From JANXVV01 sp038230975 (GTDB lineage Bacteria; Planctomycetota; Phycisphaerae; Tepidisphaerales; Tepidisphaeraceae), in assembly GCA_038230975.1 (NCBI GenBank), contig JBBRMF010000238.1, positions 1-8,124 on the forward strand: a DNA stretch of 8,124 bases, written 5' to 3'. Made by a program: the position numbers and the translations under genes. The notes beneath the pieces are model-generated. The model was not told the DNA's origin. It searched no databases and saw nothing but the letters and a program-made list of their open reading frames with translations. This document shows positions 4,423-8,124 of this stretch, piece by piece (positions within the stretch are counted from its first letter, which is position 1; each line of letters opens with the position of its first letter).

Positions 4423-6498
4423 TTACTTCAAAACCTGTGAAGTCTGAATTGGCAGCACCGCACGGATCACTTGCCAATGTTTCTCGATCGGTTCATGTCC
4501 GATGAGTTTTAGGGTAGGTGACGGCGATTCGCATAGGCCGTAGATCACACAGACAGGCGATGGATTGTCGCGGTTCAGCAGCCGCTCAATGCGATCTGAT
4601 CGACCTGTAGACAGGTTTCCAGCAGCCCGAACGATGGCTAAATGATCGATTGGTTTGTGCGGAGTGTTTTGGCGATAGCCGCGATAGTCAGCATTGGGCG
4701 GCTCGATGGTGGTCCAGAGATCCACGGGCATTGTTGTGGCAATCGACGTTGAGATGTGGACCGTGGCTTTCGGTGCCAATCCCCCGACTGGGAAACCCGA
4801 CTGGGTGCTGAGATCGTGAGTGCCGTCGGGTGTTCGGACCCAAAGGCGGGTGAGGGTTGAATTCCCAAGGTTGGTGATCGATCCGGTCATCGCGTGATTG
4901 GTCAAATCGGCAGTGAGAGATGCGTCGATCACCGGCTCGCTCTTCCCCAGCGATTCCCCAATAAGAAATCGCAGACTCCACACGTTGATCGCCATTTCAC
5001 TTGGTAGGTTGGAATTGCCATCCTGTCGAAAGGCGATCGAATGCATCATCCCACCGCCGTAACCGTAAACATCGGTGCTGATCGGTTCCCAAAAACTTCC
5101 GGCGGGGGCATCGATTTGATAATCGTCATTCTTCGGAGAGTAGATGCCGATGACATCCGTTCTGGCGACCACTGATTTGTCGACCTGATCGATGACCTGC
5201 AGTGTGCGATAATGCAGATCGCCGCTGCGGAAGATGCTGCCGATGGAGATTGCCCCGGTGGTGATCAGACCGATCCAACCGAGCGTGGTGATCCAAGTCC
5301 AGGGCTGGCGGCCCATCCACTTCAACACAAACCAATCCACCGGGCCGACAAGTACCATCATCCCGAGCAGAACCATCGCCACGTACTTGAATCCGAACGA
5401 CCCGACTCCCGGCACATCACCGAGAAGATCGATGATTTGACCGGCGGCATCGGCGCGCTTTTGTTCTTGAATCTGTCGCCTGTCGTATGATGGTGGCTGC
5501 GGATTTTCGTTTGCAGTACCGGGCGTTTGAAGCTCAATAATTTTGCTCCAGAATCGCAACGCATCGGACCCTGCATTGAAGTCGGGCCCGGACGCATCGA
5601 AGTTGATCACCGTGACAGAACCGAGACCGCGCTGCCCGCGAATGGCTTTCGCGCCGCTCTCTCCGAGCAGGGGGATTGAAACGGTGTTTTCCAATGGAGT
5701 CAGTTGGCGCGCTTTAAATTTTCCAAAGCGATCGGCGAGCCCGGCATCGTGCAGATCTTTTTTAGACAGAGTGATCGTCGTGACTTCACCCACGCGGCAA
5801 GGCAGGAGATTGATGAGTGGGCCGCCAGCCGGGATTGGATCTTCGCTCAACCAGAGCACCAGTCTGCCACCGGCGTAGACCCAATCACTGATCGCAATTT
5901 GCTGGGATGGATCAAGGGTGTTGAAGTCGGGCTGATTGAGCGCGAGGATGCGCAGCGCATCATATCCTTTGGCGATACGAGGCAGCCGTGGCTCATGCAG
6001 AAATCCAAGGGTTGGAGCAACACCACCACCGGATTCAAGCTGTGCCACTGCCGGGGCGCGACCGCTCACGCCGATGAACGGCCCCGAATTACCATTCACG
6101 TTAAACAGATTGGGGTGCTGCGCGTTCGGGGAGTTTTGATCGAGCAGCCGTTCTTCGTAAAGAAGCTTGCCGGTGGATTGATCGCGAAGGGTCAGCGATA
6201 GCGATTCGCTCCAGGAATTGATCAATGGCGCATAGATGACGTACGTTTGAGCGGACGGGCCGATGGCGATCGGCAGTTCGATCTTCATCGCCATACGCAT
6301 ATCGTGTGGGGCATGTAATTCAGCGACCGCATTGCGGGGTTTCGGATCGGCCACGGTTATAAAAATGGGAGTCCAGGCTCCGGGGTGGGTCCGGTCACCC
6401 CAACCGATGTCGACGGAAACGTTTGTGTCGGCGCGCGCGGACAGGCTGACCAGCAGGCCGATCGTCAGAATAAAACACTGCCGTACCCCGAATCGCAT
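4423..6498 (-). CDS. large exported membrane protein of an ABC-transporter operon, unknown function
   Basis: This 691-residue protein starts with a signal peptide (MRFGVRQCFILTIGLLVSLSARA, probable cleavage after Ala23). A beta-rich envelope domain covers about 24-160. The next part, about 175-300, has LRILALNQPDFNTLDPSQQIAISDWVYAGGRLVLWLSE, a pattern like the glutamine-amidotransferase-like (GATase1/DUF4350-type) domains found beside ABC-2 transporters; no catalytic Cys-His set is evident. Two membrane helices follow (about 369-390 and 402-422), joined by GPVDWFVLKWMGRQPWTW, a segment I associate with planctomycete/acidobacterial ABC-neighbour proteins. The last 270 residues form a second beta-rich domain outside the membrane. 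It is the first gene of a two-gene unit with the ATPase. The start is supported by GGAG (minus strand, 6506-6509) seven bases before the ATG, with a perfect palindrome just upstream. It may be an accessory subunit of an envelope ABC system; two helices are too few for a usual ABC-2 permease. Confidence 0.72.
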   Translation of the reverse strand: MRFGVRQCFILTIGLLVSLSARADTNVSVDIGWGDRTHPGAWTPIFITVADPKPRNAVAELHAPHDMRMAMKIELPIAIGPSAQTYVIYAPLINSWSESLSLTLRDQSTGKLLYEERLLDQNSPNAQHPNLFNVNGNSGPFIGVSGRAPAVAQLESGGGVAPTLGFLHEPRLPRIAKGYDALRILALNQPDFNTLDPSQQIAISDWVYAGGRLVLWLSEDPIPAGGPLINLLPCRVGEVTTITLSKKDLHDAGLADRFGKFKARQLTPLENTVSIPLLGESGAKAIRGQRGLGSVTVINFDASGPDFNAGSDALRFWSKIIELQTPGTANENPQPPSYDRRQIQEQKRADAAGQIIDLLGDVPGVGSFGFKYVAMVLLGMMVLVGPVDWFVLKWMGRQPWTWITTLGWIGLITTGAISIGSIFRSGDLHYRTLQVIDQVDKSVVARTDVIGIYSPKNDDYQIDAPAGSFWEPISTDVYGYGGGMMHSIAFRQDGNSNLPSEMAINVWSLRFLIGESLGKSEPVIDASLTADLTNHAMTGSITNLGNSTLTRLWVRTPDGTHDLSTQSGFPVGGLAPKATVHISTSIATTMPVDLWTTIEPPNADYRGYRQNTPHKPIDHLAIVRAAGNLSTGRSDRIERLLNRDNPSPVCVIYGLCESPSPTLKLIGHEPIEKHWQVIRAVLPIQTSQVLK

Positions 6499-6511
6499 GA
6501 ATCGTCTCCGT

Positions 6512-6529
6512 TCGTTAGAATTCTAACGA
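6512..6529. promoter_or_regulatory. 18-bp perfect palindrome, candidate operator for the minus-strand operon
   Basis: TCGTTAGAA joined to TTCTAACGA is a perfect 18-bp dyad with no spacer, 14-31 bases upstream of the ATG at 6498 and directly before its GGAG. The position fits a repressor site at the promoter or transcription start. I cannot name the regulator and no regulator gene is in the window. Confidence 0.5.
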
Positions 6530-6600
6530 GCAAATGCGAATCCACCAGAGAGAGTCTTTTTAGTCATTCGTAGGGTCTGCTAAAGAGCTTTGGGAAAAAC

Positions 6601-6665
6601 GGTGGCATGAGCGTCTGGCCCGTGCTTTCTTCGGAAGAAAACGCGGGCGGGACGCCCACGCCACC
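6601..6665. repeat. 65-nt hairpin repeat in the divergent intergenic region
   Basis: Nested pairs close a CGG loop (6632-6634): GGTGGC/GCCACC (6601-6606/6660-6665), GCGTC/GACGC (6611-6615/6651-6655), GCCCGTG/CGCGGGC (6618-6624/6642-6648, one T.G) and TTTCTT/AAGAAA (6626-6631/6635-6640). All internal loops are symmetric (4x4, 2x2, 1x1). The right arm shares the GGGCGNGANGCCC core with 1949-1971 and 3386-3408. It is a dispersed intergenic palindrome of a kind common in planctomycetes and may be transcribed with either flanking gene. Confidence 0.65.
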
Positions 6666-6758
6666 TAAGAATTCCCATGCTCGAAAGCGAACCCTGCGAC
6701 GAACACTATCGCATCTTGCAAACGGCCATGGAGAGAACCCAGGAAGGAACTGAAAGAG

Positions 6759-7958
6759 ATGAAGTCCATCTTAACCAGCGATGACTGCCTGCCTCCGAAA
6801 CCGCTTCGCCCCCACCTTCGGTCGGAATGGATGCTGGATGAGCGGATCACTTTCCTGAATCACGGATCATTCGGCGCGGTGTCGCGGGTTATTTTTGAGA
6901 AACAGACGGATTGGCGAAGGCGGATCGAAGCCGAGCCGATCGAGCTGCTGGGCCGTCGTGCGATGGAGTTGATCGAACAGGCGAAAGAGTCGGTCGGCGC
7001 ATGGCTGGGAATGCGGAAGCAAGATTTTGGCTTGGTCACGAACGCCACGGACGGGGTGAATGCCGTACTTCAATCTCTTCGGTTGACGGCGGGGGATGAG
7101 CTGCTGACCACGACGCATGTATACAACGCAGTATGGCAGGCGATGCGGAACGTCGCCAGTCGAACCGGAGCGACCTGCCGCGAAATTGAACTGCCATTAC
7201 CGTTTCACTCGGCGGATGAAGTGGTTGAAAAGGTGACGCGCGAATTGCGCGAAAACACCCGACTGCTGGTGATCGATCATGTCACCTCGCCGACGGCTCT
7301 TGTGCTACCGGTCGAGCGGATCACAGCGATATGTGCCGCTCGCGGGATCGATGTGCTGGTTGACGGTGCGCACGCGCCCGGGATGTTGCCGCTGGATGTG
7401 CCACGCATCGGCGCTACGTATTACACCGGCAATTTGCACAAATGGGTTTGTGCGCCAAAGGGTTGCGCTTTTCTGTGGGTGCATCCGGACAGACAGGCGC
7501 AGGTGCATCCGACGACGGTGAGCCATTTTTGGGGCGAAGGATTTGCGAAAGAATTTGATTGGCAGGGCACACGGGACATCAGTGGATGGCTCACCCTCCC
7601 GGCAGCGCTTGAATTCATGAGTCGATTCGGATGGGACGATGTTCGCGCGCACAATCATCAGCTTGCGGTCTGGGTGCAGACGAGTCTCTGCGATCGGTGG
7701 AATGTGAAACCGCTGAGCCCCATCGACGGGAGTATGATCGGTTCGATGGCCACCGTCCTCTTGCCGGCACCGCTCGATCGGCTTTCGGTGGCGCAATCAA
7801 TGCAATTGCAACAAACGCTTTACACAGAACATCGGATTGAAGTCCCCGTCATGTGCTGGCGAGGTCAGACGTTCGTACGGCCATGTTGTCAAATCTATAA
7901 TCTGCCCGAGGAATACCAGAGATTGGCAGAGGTGATTGAACAGGTCAGTCGGCAGTAG
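6759..7958 (+). CDS. PLP-dependent class V aminotransferase, isopenicillin-N-epimerase-like
   Basis: This 399-residue protein is a fold-type I PLP enzyme. It has the CefD-like entry LNHGSFGAVS (33-42), the phosphate-contact region TNATDGVNAVL (94-104), D202 in VDGAHAPG (201-208; the Asp that holds the PLP ring nitrogen, with H205), the Schiff-base lysine K228 in NLHKW (225-229), GTRD (270-273), and R374 near the C-terminus in VRPCCQIYN, where the family usually binds the substrate carboxylate. Family members include isopenicillin N epimerase, cysteine desulfurase-like enzymes and various amino-acid racemases or lyases, so the substrate cannot be read from the sequence. Without beta-lactam genes nearby, a penicillin role is unlikely. 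The length is normal. The start is set by AGGAAGGA (6741-6748), 10 bases before the ATG. It is transcribed away from the ABC operon, appears monocistronic and is followed after 3 bases by a large inverted repeat. Confidence 0.9.
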   Translation: MKSILTSDDCLPPKPLRPHLRSEWMLDERITFLNHGSFGAVSRVIFEKQTDWRRRIEAEPIELLGRRAMELIEQAKESVGAWLGMRKQDFGLVTNATDGVNAVLQSLRLTAGDELLTTTHVYNAVWQAMRNVASRTGATCREIELPLPFHSADEVVEKVTRELRENTRLLVIDHVTSPTALVLPVERITAICAARGIDVLVDGAHAPGMLPLDVPRIGATYYTGNLHKWVCAPKGCAFLWVHPDRQAQVHPTTVSHFWGEGFAKEFDWQGTRDISGWLTLPAALEFMSRFGWDDVRAHNHQLAVWVQTSLCDRWNVKPLSPIDGSMIGSMATVLLPAPLDRLSVAQSMQLQQTLYTEHRIEVPVMCWRGQTFVRPCCQIYNLPEEYQRLAEVIEQVSRQ

Positions 7959-7961
7959 TGC

Positions 7962-8091
7962 TTCGTCACGGAAAGGATTTAGGGTGCCACGGGTCGCGGT
8001 ACTCCGAGTCCGGTGTTGTCGCCCGTGTAGGACGCAGCACAGGTCAAGGTGTAACGCGGCCCGGGGCACCCAAAATCCTTTCCGGGACGAA
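7962..8091. repeat. 130-bp imperfect inverted repeat after the aminotransferase gene
   Basis: Arms 7962-7998 and 8055-8091 (37 bases each) pair at 33 positions, plus one T.G. The arms begin TTCGTC.CGGAAAGGATTT and run on through GGGTGCC.CGGG.CGCG. The 56-base centre shows no clear gene. The structure could act as a terminator or be a MITE-like or REP-like dispersed element. No convincing target-site duplication flanks it. The rest of the window (8092-8124) shows nothing I can name. Confidence 0.65.
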
Positions 8092-8124
8092 ACCCATCTG
8101 ACGCCAGACCAGTTCCAACACCGC

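Noticed and set aside
5704..6201. 165-residue plus-strand open frame
   Set aside because: It is a shadow of the 691-residue minus-strand gene, which has a signal peptide, membrane helices and a ribosome site.
6677..6784. 35-residue plus-strand frame overlapping the aminotransferase start
   Set aside because: It has no Shine-Dalgarno and no recognisable features, and the AGGAAGGA inside it serves the ATG at 6759.
6759..7958. Assignment as a true isopenicillin N epimerase of beta-lactam synthesis
   Set aside because: The family fits, but no beta-lactam genes are nearby and the substrate cannot be read from motifs; only a family-level name is given.

Overview
The window looks like chromosomal DNA from a planctomycete, possibly Phycisphaerae-like. 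The signs are: (1) a small two-helix membrane protein whose C-terminus is built like the planctomycete-typical CxxCGYDLRATPDRCPECG zinc ribbon; (2) a tad locus followed by a short lipoprotein; (3) an ABC ATPase paired with a large membrane protein carrying a GPVDWFVLKWMGRQPWTW segment; (4) many intergenic hairpin repeats of the GGGCG-GGA-CGCCC and cccacgac-NNNN-gtcgtggg types. The assignment is inferred from family resemblance only; there is no rRNA or other marker gene here.

Layout. 1-1850: a plus-strand run of the end of tadB, tadC and a lipoprotein gene, closed by a strong hairpin. An almost fully paired hairpin fills the tadB-tadC gap. 1850-2640: about 800 bases with no convincing gene. 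They hold a copy of the 3' end of the window's own ABC ATPase gene, several small palindromic repeats in both orientations, two copies of a larger hairpin element and a terminator-like hairpin. 2652-3251: a small membrane protein gene whose C-terminal zinc ribbon is cut by an in-frame TAA. 3412-6498, minus strand: a two-gene unit of a 691-residue exported/membrane protein followed after 18 bases by an ABC-2 type ATPase. A perfect 18-bp palindrome lies just upstream of the first gene. 6530-6758: a divergent gap with a long hairpin repeat. 6759-7958: a PLP-dependent class V aminotransferase of the isopenicillin-N-epimerase-like group. 7962-8091: a long imperfect inverted repeat.

How parts fit. 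TadB and TadC are the inner-membrane platform of a Flp/Tad pilus machine, and the lipoprotein is probably an accessory in the same transcript. The ATPase and the 691-residue protein probably form part of one envelope ABC system, but no permease is present in the window. The aminotransferase looks like a stand-alone metabolic gene.

Nothing here is clearly a new defence or mobile system. The strongest unusual signals are the broken zinc ribbon, the ATPase 3'-end copy whose differences are all synonymous, the paired hairpin repeats that show a compensatory base-pair change, and the palindromic operator candidate.
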